Source of the DNA: Colius striatus
Lineage: Eukaryota > Chordata > Aves > Coliiformes > Coliidae
Assembly: GCF_028858725.1 (NCBI RefSeq)
Contig: NC_084790.1
Location: 33,893,031-33,957,030 of the forward strand
Direction of reading: 5' to 3'
DNA length: 64,000 nt
Shown here: positions 1-11,628 of the stretch, piece after piece
Numbering within the stretch: the first letter of the stretch is position 1
Layout of the letters: every line of letters begins with the position of its first letter
Notes under the pieces: model-generated
Databases searched by the model: none
Seen by the model: only the letters and a program-made list of their open reading frames with translations
Told to the model about the DNA's origin: nothing
Program-made: the position numbers and the translations under genes

Positions 1-559
1 AGTTCTCCGACTTTCCCCCAGCTCTTGGGTCCAAATTTATTGTCACATAATCATCACTTATATACTTTTGCAAATGCTGTATATGTGCTACAATTCACGG
101 CAATTAGTTAATACTAAGGATCATGTGCTATGCATAAGACCTCAAAGTTTCATTTTTGTAACAACTTAGACACCAACCTCATTGTGTTAAAACACCATCC
201 TTATTGTACTTAAAACATCAGCCTTATTGTGCTTAAAATATCACTCCATCTGTTCGGCCTTCAGTTAGTTTTCTCTAACATTAGACTATGGTTATGCTTA
301 CCTTACATTTACTTAACTTTATACTATTGTTAGTTACATATGTTGCAATTTGTTAGTCACCTACATGCGATCACATAATGCTTAATTGAATGCTCCATCC
401 TGTCTTCTTGTTCGACCTTGCCTCTGTTACAGTCTGTAGTTTCGGTTTCCTCCCTGCTCAAGCTTGCTGTCATACAGGTATTCTTTTCTTTTCTTTTTCT
501 GAAGGCGATTCAAATATGAACTGCTAACTTCCTCTGTCTAACTAGCCCAGGTCCCAACA
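1..559 (-). mobile_element. Endogenous retrovirus LTR, cut by window edge
   Basis: Read on the minus strand, this block starts with TGTTGGGACCTGGG at 559 and runs to the window edge. A TATATAAG-like box lies at about 57-63 and an AATAAA signal at 36-41, the arrangement of an LTR promoter followed by a polyadenylation signal. Its U3 holds three short tandem units (170-237). No retroviral gene follows inside the window, so I cannot say whether it is a solo LTR or the end of a provirus. The start resembles avian class II (ERVK/alpharetrovirus-like) LTRs; that class is an inference. The 3' end lies outside the window, so target duplications cannot be checked. Confidence 0.65.
170..237. repeat. 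Three tandem 22-23-bp units in LTR U3
   Basis: Units at 170-191, 192-214 and 215-237 share the core ACA-C-A-CC-TTATTGT-CTTAAA. Tandem U3 units of this kind often hold transcription-factor sites in retroviral LTRs; no specific factor is claimed. Confidence 0.7.
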
Positions 560-1892
560 GTGTCACACTTGCACCCACCCTTTGCTCAAAATCACAAAAG
601 CAAAAACTAACCCTGGCCATGTTCTGCATAACAAAAAATGATCCTGGCAGTGGTGAGTTACCTGCAGTATTTCACCACCTGTTCATAGAAGCTGGAAGGA
701 CAAAAGAGTGATATTAGTTCATCCATTTCTTCTTCAAATATCATATTTGGATTTGTGGTGGCATAAGAAAAGGTTAAAGTAAAAATAAAAACATTAATTA
801 AAAAAAATCTACACAATGAACTGATTTTTTTATACTTCCCTACAGACCATCACTGATGAAAATGGCTACTGAGAATACATCACCAAGAATTCCCAGTAGA
901 GAAGGAAACTCAGGCAGGTCTTTGTTAGTCTGATTAACACTTATAAGATCCCTTATCCTCTTTCTTCCTTTGCCACCCTCAGCCTTCCTCATCATCTCCC
1001 ACCCTCTCTGCTCCGCTAGGCACACCCTTGATAGTATTTCTGAGACAATGCCTTCCCACAAGGCCAGGAAAGTATGTTGTTAATTCCTGGACATGGATCA
1101 GGGAAAATCAGTAGTGTATCTACAGCATCACCTAACTTAAGCATCTAAGCTGGAGGCATGTACTCTGCAGTCATTAGACAGAGAAAAAGGCTCTTTCAAA
1201 GCACAAAGGAAGGCAGGAGCCTAATTTAGCTGCACTGAATTGCCCTCTGGAAAAGTACACTTGGTGCTTGCTGATAAATTAGGAAGCTAATCTCCCTAGA
1301 TAGCTGAGGATTTACCAAAAGATACCGAAAATGCTGGAAGCTGACAAGCACATGGAAAGCACCAAGTGCTGAAATGAAGACTGTCACAAGGCTGATGGGG
1401 AGCTTGCTTGCAGGACGGGACACACTACTGCCAGCCTTTGGAGCCCTCTGTTCCCTATGATTGCCAGCAGCACACATGTGCCCATCTATGTCCTTTAATG
1501 TTTTTGTTTTCCTGAACTTCAGCTGAGGTGAGGCCTGTGCTGCAGCACATGCAGCACATCATACTCTGCAGGCAGAGCACGACCCTGCCTCTGCTCAGAA
1601 GGTGGCTTCCATTACTGCCCAACCCCTGCAGGCAGGGAAGTGGAGCAATTCAACTGCTTAGCTAAAAATAGGAGACACTTCCCTTTCTCTCCTGGCCTGT
1701 TCAGTGAAAACTCTCCATACTGATTCAAGCCACTTTAACAGCTATCTGCCTCTTTCTGTCCCCAGCTTTTCCCAATGTGGACTTGCCATTCACTCTCTCT
1801 ACATTTCATACCCAGCCTCCCCACCTCTCCTCTGCCATGACACTTTAGACTTTTTTGTCTTTATTTGCTTTGGCAGCTGCATTCAACCCCTG
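560..1892. other. Intergenic, no gene seen
   Basis: No frame here looks like a conserved protein and no mobile-element end is recognisable. The short open frames (for example 1226-1477 minus) have no domain signature. Confidence 0.6.
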
Positions 1893-2971
1893 TGTAGTGA
1901 GTTTACATAGCAAGGAATTGATAGCAGGGGGGCTACAGGAGTGGCTTCTGTTAGAAGCCCTTGTATCTGATAGGGCCAGTGCCAATGCCAGTCAGCTCAA
2001 AGGTGGGCCCACTACTGACCAAGATTGAGCCAATTAGTGATGGAGGCAATGCCTCTGTGATTAATGCATTGAAGAAGCGTAATAAAGTTACTGCACAGCT
2101 GCAAAAACTGCAGCAAGAGAGATAAGTGAGAACATGAGAGCAACAACTCTGCAGAAACCAAGGTGAGTGAAGAAAGAGGGCAAGGAGGTGCTGTAGGCAC
2201 TGGAGCAGAGATTCCCCTGCAGCCTGTGGTGAGGCAGCCCCTGCTCCTGCAGCCCTGAAGGCCATGGTGGAGCAGAGATCCACCTGCTGTCCACAGAGCT
2301 GTCACTCCAGAAAAGGAGGATGTGCCTGTGACCTTGTGAAAAGTCTGCACTGGAGAAGACACCTTCAGGATCTGTGAACCTGTGGAGAGAGAGAAGCCCA
2401 TGCTGGAGCAGGTTTGCTGTCAGTACTTGCAACTGCATGCGTGGCCCACACTGGAGCAGTCTGCTCCTGAAGGACTGCACTCATGGAAGGGACCTATGCT
2501 ACAGTAGCTCATGAAGAACTGTAGCCTGTGGGAAAGACCATGTTGGAGAAGTTCATGAGGGACTGTCTCTTGTGGGAAGGACCCCACACTGTAGCAGTGG
2601 GAAGTGTGAGTAGGCCTCTGCCTGAGAGGAAGCAGCAGCAGGGCCCACCTATAATGAACTGACCAAAATCCTCATCCGCACTGCTCAGAGCGGGAGGTGG
2701 AAACCCAAGAAGAAAAGTGGGGATGGGGGAGGTATTTAAGATTCATTTTTTATTTCTCATTAGTCTGCTCTGTTTTGATCATTAATAATTCAAACAAATT
2801 CTCCCCAAGTTGAGTCTGTTTTGCCTGTGACGCTAATTGCTGGTGATCTCCCTGTCCTTATCTTGACCTGTAAGCCTTTCATTTTATTTTCTCTCTCTTG
2901 AGCAGTTTAGGAAGGGGAGTGATAGAGTGGCTTCGTGAGCATCTGACACCTAGCCAGGTTAACCAGTCAAA
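1893..2971 (+). mobile_element. Solo ERVL-type LTR (family B)
   Basis: The block begins TGTAGTGAGTTTACAT and then GATAGCAGGGGGGCTACAGG, the usual opening of a very common avian ERVL LTR. It continues through repeated CCTGCAGCC / GGAGCAG units and a U5-like stretch with TTGAGTCTGTTTTGCC, and ends near GGTTAACCAGTC. CCCTG occurs directly before (1888-1892) and after (2972-2976), a 5-bp target duplication as expected for ERVL. The expected terminal CA reads AA, a mutation. No gag, pol or env lies beside it, so it is a solo LTR. Family recognition is from memory of the consensus; the flanking duplication is seen directly. Confidence 0.8.
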
Positions 2972-2976
2972 CCCTG

Positions 2977-4108
2977 CAAGTTCCTTTTCCCCATCAAGAT
3001 TCATGCTGGCATGTGTAGGATATCACAGATGCAAGCAGAAGATATATGAAACTGGCATTTTGAGTATAGCCTCACTGCTACCATGCATTCTGATGGGAAG
3101 AGCTGGCAGGAACCTAGGTCTGGTATAGGCATTCAGGCCAGTGATTCCCAGTCTCTGCCAAGCCACAGAGCAAAAGAAGCACCAGAGAGCATAAACCCAC
3201 ACACAGCAACTGTCTCCTTCTGGCCAGCATACCATCAGGCTCATATGCTGCCTGAGGAAAGCTGAAGAGGACTGATGAGACAGCTTAGACCAAACTCAGA
3301 TTCAGTTCACAGTAACTGTACGTTAACTAATTTTGCTTAAATTCTTGGATTTGCTCGACATTAAAATTAATCCAAGTCACATCAGAATTTGTCAGTATTT
3401 TCAGATATTGTCCCATGTGCTATTACATCAGGCCTTCCAAAACTCTTTAATTCCACTTGTAAATACAGAATCTGTGATACTAGAAAACTTCAATGGTGTA
3501 TCTAAGCTAAAGTTATTTGTTCAGAATCAGTCGTTTGCTTTGGAAAGACATGAAACCCTCAAGCATTGGGTTATTATCAAGTAACCCACTTATAGGTTGT
3601 TCCCAGTCTCCACTGAGGCTGAAAGTTGATCTACTCTTTAAAGAATACATACAGCTGATTGCTTTCTTTTAACTCCTTTTTCTAATTTAAGGTGAATAAC
3701 CATTTTGGTCTTGTTTATAGTTGTGGGCTAAATGCTAATGAGTATTTGGGAACGTAGCTCAGTATGTGCCCTGCTTACCAGCTTTGTGCCAGAACAGCAC
3801 AAAGGAGTCATTTTAATGTTATTACAGTTCCTAATGTTAAAAATTCTAGCTAGAAAGATACCTTCAGGAGCCATTTGCATTCTGGTCCAAACATTGCCAG
3901 GTAATGCTTATATAAGAAGTGAGTGCTGACCACTTTTATAGAGATTAATCAGCCTTCTAATGTTTTTCAAAACACAACACTGGCAGAACAGTGCTATCCA
4001 AAAAAAAAAAAAAAAGTAAAAAACATGACAAAAAATGTTTTATTACATAAACATTGGAATAATTGAATTATTCTACTGAAAATATGAATCACTGCATATT
4101 TATTCTAG
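2977..4108. other. Intergenic, no gene seen
   Basis: Unique-looking sequence with an A-run at about 3999-4014. No coding exon or repeat family recognised. Confidence 0.55.
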
Positions 4109-4113
4109 ACAAA

Positions 4114-4555
4114 TGTCATGGTTTTGTCCAGCTGGGGACAAAGAACCACGAGGGTGCTCCCTCACTCCTCCCACTGTCAGCGGAACCAGGAGGGGAATCA
4201 GAGAAAAAGGGAAAACCCACATAGGCTGAAATAAGAACAGTTTAATAGAACAACATGAAGAAACAAGTTCAGGAAAAAACAGTTATAAGGGGGGATATAC
4301 AAAGAGGGGATATACAAAGGGAATGGTGTGTGCTGCAGCTGCTTACCACCCGGGACCCGACACAACCGCTCCTGACCAGCAGCTGAGCCTGCAGTTCCCC
4401 AGGGCCCCTCACCGACCAGCTCCCTGCCTACATGTACTGGGCATGACATCAGGATGGTATCAAATAGCTGTTGGCTGGCCTGGGTCAGCTGCCCATGCTC
4501 TATCCCTTCCTACTGCCTCATCCAAGTTAACCCTATCCTAGCCCAAACCAGGACA
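4114..4555 (-). mobile_element. Solo ERVL-type LTR (family C)
   Basis: On the minus strand the element starts TGTCCTGGTTTGGGCTAGGA and ends ...CAAAACCATGACA, a 442-bp TG...CA unit with weakly inverted termini. An ATTAAA poly(A)-type signal lies at 4241-4246 (minus). Perfect 5-bp target duplications, ACAAA, flank it at 4109-4113 and 4556-4560. The opening is that of widespread avian ERVL LTRs. No internal retroviral sequence is present, so it is a solo LTR left by LTR-LTR recombination. Confidence 0.88.
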
Positions 4556-4560
4556 ACAAA

Positions 4561-7500
4561 TATAGCAGAATCTGTCTCACTCCTCTGGAAAAATTGCGGT
4601 GAAAAGCAGAATTTACACTAGCTGAAAGAAAGCATCTCTGCTGTAGGAGATGGATAATTTCAATAATTACATTGAAAATGTATCTCTCAAAGGGGAAAAA
4701 ATATCCTACAATATTATACAATAAAATATCCTTCACATTAGGAAGTTGCAGATAGTGCCATGAGACGTGTTACCTACCTAAAGGGCATTCATCCCTCCTG
4801 GTGGTGTGATGGTAGAGATGCATCTTAGAGTAGCTTAACATGTTACAGAATCTGAGGAGAAAATAAAGTGTGGGCTGTACAGTACTGACTCAAGGCAGTT
4901 TTCTGGAGTCTCCACAAAAACTATCTGTCATTCAGAGCCTAACAGCCATGCAAGGCTGGTGCCTGGACTCGTGATAAACATGTAGCCGGGCAGTAAGTTT
5001 CTTCTGAGGCAGGCAAGAAAAGGAAGGAAGGATGAAAGGAGGGAAGGAAAGGGGGAGAGAGAGGGAGGAGTTGTCAGCTGTCTCACTGACATTTACCTTC
5101 ATTCTTGTGAGTGTAAAGGTAAATTAAAGTAGGAACTAAAAATTTTTTATCCAAATGCTTTGTACTGTTGCAGAAAAAGTACAGTGCTGACAGCAACAAA
5201 CACTGGTGTGTCACTTCCTTGGAGACAGCAGTAGTCAAAGCCCATTTCCTGGCCCTATTTTTCTCTTGTTTTTCTGATACGCTGCCCAGGTGGCATCAGG
5301 TGGGACAGAATGGGCAGCACAGAAAACTAGGCAGAGAGAGAGTGAAGTCCTCTTCTCACTGGAAAATCAGTAAAATCCAGCCAAGGCTTCTCTTGAATAA
5401 CCAGACTTTCAGCAAGCGATCAGGTACCAGGTATCCAAGGAGAGAAGTCCTTGCAGCTAGAAAACTACTGCAGTACAAAGCAAAGAAAATAACAAGGAAA
5501 CAACAGACAACCCCAACCAAGGCAAAGGAGGATGGAACACAGTGGTAATGTGACAAGTGGGTTTTCTCTCCCACCTTGGTTATGCCTTTGCAGCAGCTCT
5601 GAAGCTGCAAACTGACTGTCTACTACCACCTCACAGGCAGCACAGCCTGCAACACTTCAGGGCTTTGACAGATGAAAGCCAGAATTCTGCTTTGACAAAG
5701 TTGTCAAATGTCACTTGTAATATAACAACCGGGAGCCTAGGTAAAAGACTAAATTTATTGAGGGTTGATAATTAACCTGAGGCTTTTAAAAAAAAATCTT
5801 AGTTTAAACTGAACAAAATGTTTTGGGAATTTGCTTTGTGATAACTACTGCGAAAAAGAAGCATTTTTACGGCACCTCTGTAAATCCTGGATTTTGTCAA
5901 AAGACTCAGTGTTTCTTTTGATAGTTTAAAATTCAGGATTCACACAGGCATGACTTTTGATGTCAAAGTTTCTAGCCCTTATGTTGTACATAAAAACCTG
6001 AAAACCTTAACAGGTCTCTCTCCCTGTCTCAAATGTCCCACTCCCTAAAAAATCCAAAAACCCACAAAAAATACCCCACAAAAAAAAAAAAAAGAGAGAA
6101 ATCAAAGAAGCCCGCTATGTTTTGTACGTCTCTGTTGCAATATTTTGGGAACCACTTTAACAGCATTTCTAAACAGAAAAATTATAAAAAAATGTTGCTA
6201 CAATTAAACTTACATCCCTGAATAATAATCTAAGCTATTAAAAGAGATTTTTCCTTACACGAAAGAGACTGGAGCATTTAAATTCATCTTAATATATTAG
6301 ATTGAGATCTTTTTCTCTAATTTATCATTCCAGCTTCTTCCTAAATGACTTCCTCCATAAGTCAAAGATATTTTCCTTCTTAATTCTGCTACTATTGTGT
6401 CTAAAATCAGTCTACACTCCATTTTACATTGAATTTTCTGCTACTAATAAAGTGCCTGATTTACAGAACAGAATGTATAGTGCTTTTGGGCTGCAGGGAG
6501 AGGTTGTCCAACCCATTGGATTCAGAGGGCAATTACAGTTTACTCTTTCACCTCCAGTTTGTTGTGAAGCATGCTTTCCAAAGGTCAACAATGAGACACA
6601 TAACTGGAAGCAACAGGAAGATGCTCAAGGTGCCGAGCTGTGGGTGAAGAGTCCACACTCACACAAGGCAACCTGCTGCCTTGTGCCATAATGGTGGCTG
6701 TAGTGGGCAGAGGGATCAGAGGCAGGTGGTGGGGGCCAAGGAAAGGACAGGTTCTTTGCATGAGGATGGATGACATGGCCTTTGAAAAGAGAAGGGACAG
6801 CTGGGGGAGGAGAGGGCAGTCATGGAGCCACTGTCAAGACATCATTAAACTCATATCACAGAGCAAGAGCCATCATTCAACTCCACAGCAGCCTACCCCT
6901 AAAACAGCAAAGGGTCTTTGTGGCCATGTGACTTAGCCATCAGAGGTGTCATGATTTTAGGTTAATTGCCAAACTATCACCAAATATTATATCCCATATT
7001 ATGATTGTCCAGTAGAACTTTTGTCACTGGTCATAGGCAGAGACTGGATACTGGAGCTGAGCAATCCCACCAATCATTCCTCCACTTATACTTACAGACT
7101 TCACTTGCAAAAGGAGGGGTCTAAGTCTCCGAATCACAGTCTCCCTCACCTTTCCACATAGAAATTTTCAACAGCCTGTTAACCATGAAATTGTAATTAT
7201 TCAGTCTTAACCACATTGCTCCCAGAGGTTCCATATTTCTCCCTATGAAGAGTTTTCCAGGGCAGAAATCATGTACATGCACATCCAGCACATTGCACAG
7301 CAGAAGTCTCACCACAGATAAGCCTGTGCAATGACACCCTGGTGTCTTGAGCACATAGTCTCTCTGCATCACATACAAAGAGTTCAACACATCCATTTCA
7401 GTATGTAGCAAATAGGGCATATGCACAAGACATACTAGTTTATCTGCAGTGCATGAACTCTAAATTTCTGCATAACAACTCTGACTAGGCCATTGAACAT

Positions 7501-9224
7501 CTGGAATTACAGGCAAACATCCAAAGATGGCAGATTTCAGCCTAACATAATTTCCAACAAAGATGGCATATCTGGAAAGGCTGGAAGCATAACAATTTTA
7601 TGAGCCCTGAGCCAGCACATCCTGTCAGAACTGAAATCTCCTACTCACTCATTATAAAATCAGTTTTCCTTACAACAGAAAACAATCTTTTTGGTTTTTA
7701 TTACAGAAATTGATACAGAGGAGAAAAGAAGAGCTATCCCATCCCTCTCTCACTTCACCCTCTTTCTGGGATACCAGATTTCTGCTTCTCTTTGCTGTTA
7801 GCACTAGTCCATCCTTCTATTGTCTATCATTCAAAGATGATGGAGACTCTGAAACTTTTTTTGCGACTCAACGCCTTGATCACACATGCAGTCTCCAGAG
7901 AATTTATCAGGGAAGGATTTGTCTTTCCCTAGTCCAACGCTATTTAGATTGCAAAATTAAGAGAGGGCTCTGGAGTCAGCAAAAGGAAGCCAGAAGTGTC
8001 CCCTGAGGCTGACTTTGTCCTGGCACTTGCACAGCTGAGCACTGAGTTAATTCTCAGGATAACAGTGACAATTCAGCCATTCAGTGACTCAGGAAAAACC
8101 CTTCCAAACCTTGTAAAAGATCTTATAAAACATTAATATAGCCAGAGGTAGCAGTAGACAAAGCCATGTCAAGAGCTCAAGCCTAGGCTTGCTCTGCTTC
8201 ACTTCCAGACTCTGATCCCAGACTAGTGGAAATGATTTTATGCAATCTCACTCCTTCTTGGAGAAAACCTGTGTACAAGCAACAGGACAATTTTACTATT
8301 ATTCTCTCCAGACAGACAAGAGACTCTTGAGTGCCTTGTGCCCAGGACAGCTTCCCCGTGATTATCCTATAGATGTCCACCTCAAACGGTTATCCTGTTT
8401 CAGGGACACACAGACAGTGCATGCAATCCAAAGGACACAAAAGTCATTGCCAGGAAATGTCGATGTGCAGGAGAAACACAAGTCCATCTACCTCAGTTAG
8501 CTTGAGATGCTGTTTATTTTCTGCGGAGTGGTCATGACATAGATACCCCAAACACACATGCTACCAAAGCTAGGCACTCACTTTATGGTGGTAATCACAT
8601 ATGCCTTGCCCATGCTTCTTGTGTCCTCGGAAGTAGCAGGAAACAGGGGACCTGGCACCCTGTTCCAGCCCTTTCCCCTCCCTTCCCCCTTTCTCTCTTA
8701 CTACTTTCATCAGCAAAAGCCAAAGCAGGACAGACTTGACTTGCACTTGGAGAGGTTTGGGGCCCAAGTGGTAGCAGTAAAAGCAGTGATGGGACATGGT
8801 GCTATACCTAAGAGGCTGGGTGCCCTGGGGCCCTATCAGCAGAGAGGCAGCTGCTTCACCTCCCACCCCTGGCTGAGCAACTCATGCCAGGACAGTGCTT
8901 CCTGCAGCATCAATGCTATAGAGTGCCAGTGGTCCAGCCTTCCCTGTGCCCTGAGAGAGCAAGGAAGCAAACCCTGAGATGAAACAGCAGAGGAGAGGTG
9001 TTACTGATGCATTCCTATGCCATTACTCAACTTTGGAGCATGCAACACCTGCAAGTCATTGTGGGGAAGAAGACTGAGCCCTGGTGGGGCCATCCACAGG
9101 GTTGCATATCCATGGGGACTAAAGCAAGCCCATGCCACTCTGCCAACCTTCCCTCAGGTGACCTGCAAGGCATGGATTACTCCTCCACCAACTGCCCCTT
9201 CCAGGTGGCAGGAATGATGAGGTT
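4561..9224. other. Long intergenic stretch, no gene seen
   Basis: About 4.7 kb without a recognisable exon, RNA gene or mobile-element terminus. A purine-rich patch lies at about 5015-5070. Short open frames such as 6302-6691 and 8558-8977 (plus) have unremarkable composition and no motif I recognise. Confidence 0.55.
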
Positions 9225-9231
9225 CAAGGGT

Positions 9232-9448
9232 TGTGATGAGTTTGTGTGGAGCTGCTTTTTCCCTTGGAAAAAAGGGGAGAGGGCTGCAGTGCTGATCCCC
9301 ATAAACAGCTGTCAAAACACCACCTGGCTCTGAAGTGGGCCCATCTTCAACCTGGCCAGGCCAATCTGGCACCTCTGTCATCAGTATTTAAGATGGAAAA
9401 CAGGTAGTGTGTAGGAGGAGAGGACTATGTTGACTGCAGCAAAGCAAG

Positions 9449-9524
<76 letters not shown>

Positions 9525-10094
9525 CTTGCAGCCTATGGTGAGAGAGCAGCTGTCCCCCTGCACCCCATGGAGGGCAATGGCAGGACTGAGAGCCACCAGC
9601 AGCTCTGGGTGAGTGCACCCAGACAGGCAGGAGACTTTGTGAGGAGGTGGCCTTGGTGTAGGCTGTGTTTAAGAGCCTGTGGGCCCTAGAGACTCACACA
9701 AGAGGCAGAGAGGAGCTGCAGCCCTTGGAATAAGCGCATGTTAGAATGGCCCATGCAGGGAAGGAGCTATGAGATACTGGGATCAGGTGCCTGAGCCTGG
9801 GGAGAGGAGAGGGGTTGGGGGACAGTGGTCTTAAAGGGCTGGTTAGTCTTAATCGTTGTGCCAATCTCTGTTTGCTGGTTTTTATGGTTTTGGTTGTTGG
9901 TGGACTAAATTATGTTTCATTTTCTTCCCTGAGTAGTCTTGTCTATTTTGCCAGGGATCATAAGTGGTGAGTAAGCCTTCCCTATCCTTAGTGAGTTCCA
10001 AAGGCCCTCAGTACTTTTCCCTGTCCTGTCAGGAAGGGGTTGAGTGAGCAGCTGCTTATAGTCTTTTGTTCCTGGCTGGGCCAAAACTATGACA
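9232..10094 (+). mobile_element. Solo ERVL-type LTR (family B relative)
   Basis: The element opens TGTGATGAGTTTGTG and closes GGGCCAAAACTATGACA. A TATTTAAG box sits at 9385-9392, followed by the CAGCCTATGGTGAG / CTGTCCCCCTGCACCCCATGG units typical of avian ERVL LTRs and a U5-like TTTTGCCAGGGATCA stretch. The word CAAGGGT flanks it at 9225-9231 and 10095-10101; ERVL duplications are normally 5 bp, so two of the seven matching bases are probably chance or an edge error. A CCTG microsatellite has expanded inside it. No internal retroviral genes remain. Confidence 0.78.
9449..9523. repeat. (CCTG)18 microsatellite
   Basis: Eighteen uninterrupted CCTG units at 9449-9520, then CCT. It lies inside the solo LTR at 9232-10094 and produces the artefactual repeat proteins (ACLP / GRQA) seen in the overlapping frames. 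Confidence 0.97.
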
Positions 10095-10101
10095 CAAGGG
10101 T

Positions 10102-11628
10102 GCAACCTCTAGAGGAAGACTAAGACCTCACTGCAGTCCTCAACTAACCCAGCTCATAAAAGCACTTCTGCTTTGAATGTGTTTTATTTTAACCTGCGTC
10201 GTCTGGGTCTTGTTATCTGTCTGCCTGCCAGACCATAGAGCTCTCAGTCACCACATCCCTGTTCCGGGCAGTTACAGATGTGGCTCAAGTCAGCCCCAGG
10301 CCTCCTGAGTGATAAACCAAATTGCACTCCCAATTCTTTCATTACAAAACCAAGTCTTCTGGTCTCCTAATTGTTCTCATTGGTCTTCTCAGAGCCTCCT
10401 CCAAATTATCAGAGTGTTTCTGAGTTGTAGGCTTATGGCTGGACACAGCATTTGTGTTGCAGTTATTCCTGTAGTTATCCCACTTCCACTCCAATGCTGC
10501 TGTTTGTGTCCCAGCTTCACTCTTGGACACTGCTGCATGTGGGTGTCGAGGGTAAGCTCTGTCACACTGAATACAGACTGCACTCTTCACTGCCAGCTGA
10601 AAGACCTTTGTCCAAATACTTTGCATCCAGCTCAAAAGGGTTCCACGTTAATTCATAACAAAGTGACCTATCTCAGTAATTATTTATTTTTCCCATCTAT
10701 CTTTACTACAGCTTTTGTATTGTAACTCCTTCTATGCCCTCCTAACACCTCCATCCAATACAGCAATGTGTCCCCCAGTTATCTGTTTCCCTACAGTGGA
10801 CAGAAGGATTCCCTCCCTTCCTAATGACAACAGCAAATTCATGGCGCAGTGGGTGATGTGGTGACACACATCCAGGCCAGGTCATCAAGCTCTGTCCCAC
10901 AAGCTATCAGACTGGCTCCTGGAGGTATATCACAAGCAAGTCCATGTCATGGTTGAAATATGCTGAACCAGCCAGAATAACCTCCTGGAGGAGATAAGCT
11001 CTCCAGGGCAGAGTGAGACTTCAGCTCCCAGCTCTGCACTTTGATTAGCAAAAGCCGAAAGCAAGGAAGATGGCCAGTGTGCTGTGGTTCTGGCTTTGCT
11101 GACACAGAGAAGCAGCACTGCAGGCAGAAGCCATGTTCCTGTCCCACGGTGCCATGCTCCTGTCTGTTGTGCCATGCTGCAGCCATTCACTGAGCAGAAT
11201 CTCAAATCATCGTGTGACTGCTCATGTGCACACAAGGACACTGCGTCCCTCAGCTCCCACCCTGTTCTATGTTGCTACATCCTGGCCAATGTGCATCCTT
11301 CCTGCCAGTTACTTGAGCAAATCCTGTGGTGACCAGGCTTCTGATTGCCAAACCTAAGCCATTCCTATACCCAGCACTCTTCAGCAGCAATGCCACTATC
11401 ACTGCTGCAAAGTTCAGGGTAGTGCCTTACAGAGTCAGAGACGAAGATAAATTATCATTGTCTGTGCCCAGCTGATGGAACAAACATTGAAGGTATTTCC
11501 AACTGTTTGTGAGGTTAATGCATGAAAGTGTCTGGCCTAGCCCTGGCCTCTATCCTAAGGATTTGCCTAGATTCACATCGTGTTGAGAGCAACAGTGAAG
11601 CTGACTTGGAAAGCCACCTGGCCTGGCA
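10102..11628. other. Intergenic, no gene seen
   Basis: No convincing exon. The 138-codon plus-strand frame at 10309-10725 has no recognisable motif and overlaps equally long minus-strand frames, so it is treated as chance. Confidence 0.5.

Noticed and set aside
170-237. A CRISPR-like array
   Set aside because: Only three contiguous units without spacers, inside an LTR of a bird genome.
9381-9618. Frames with repeated ACLP or GRQA units
   Set aside because: Translations of the CCTG microsatellite inside an LTR.
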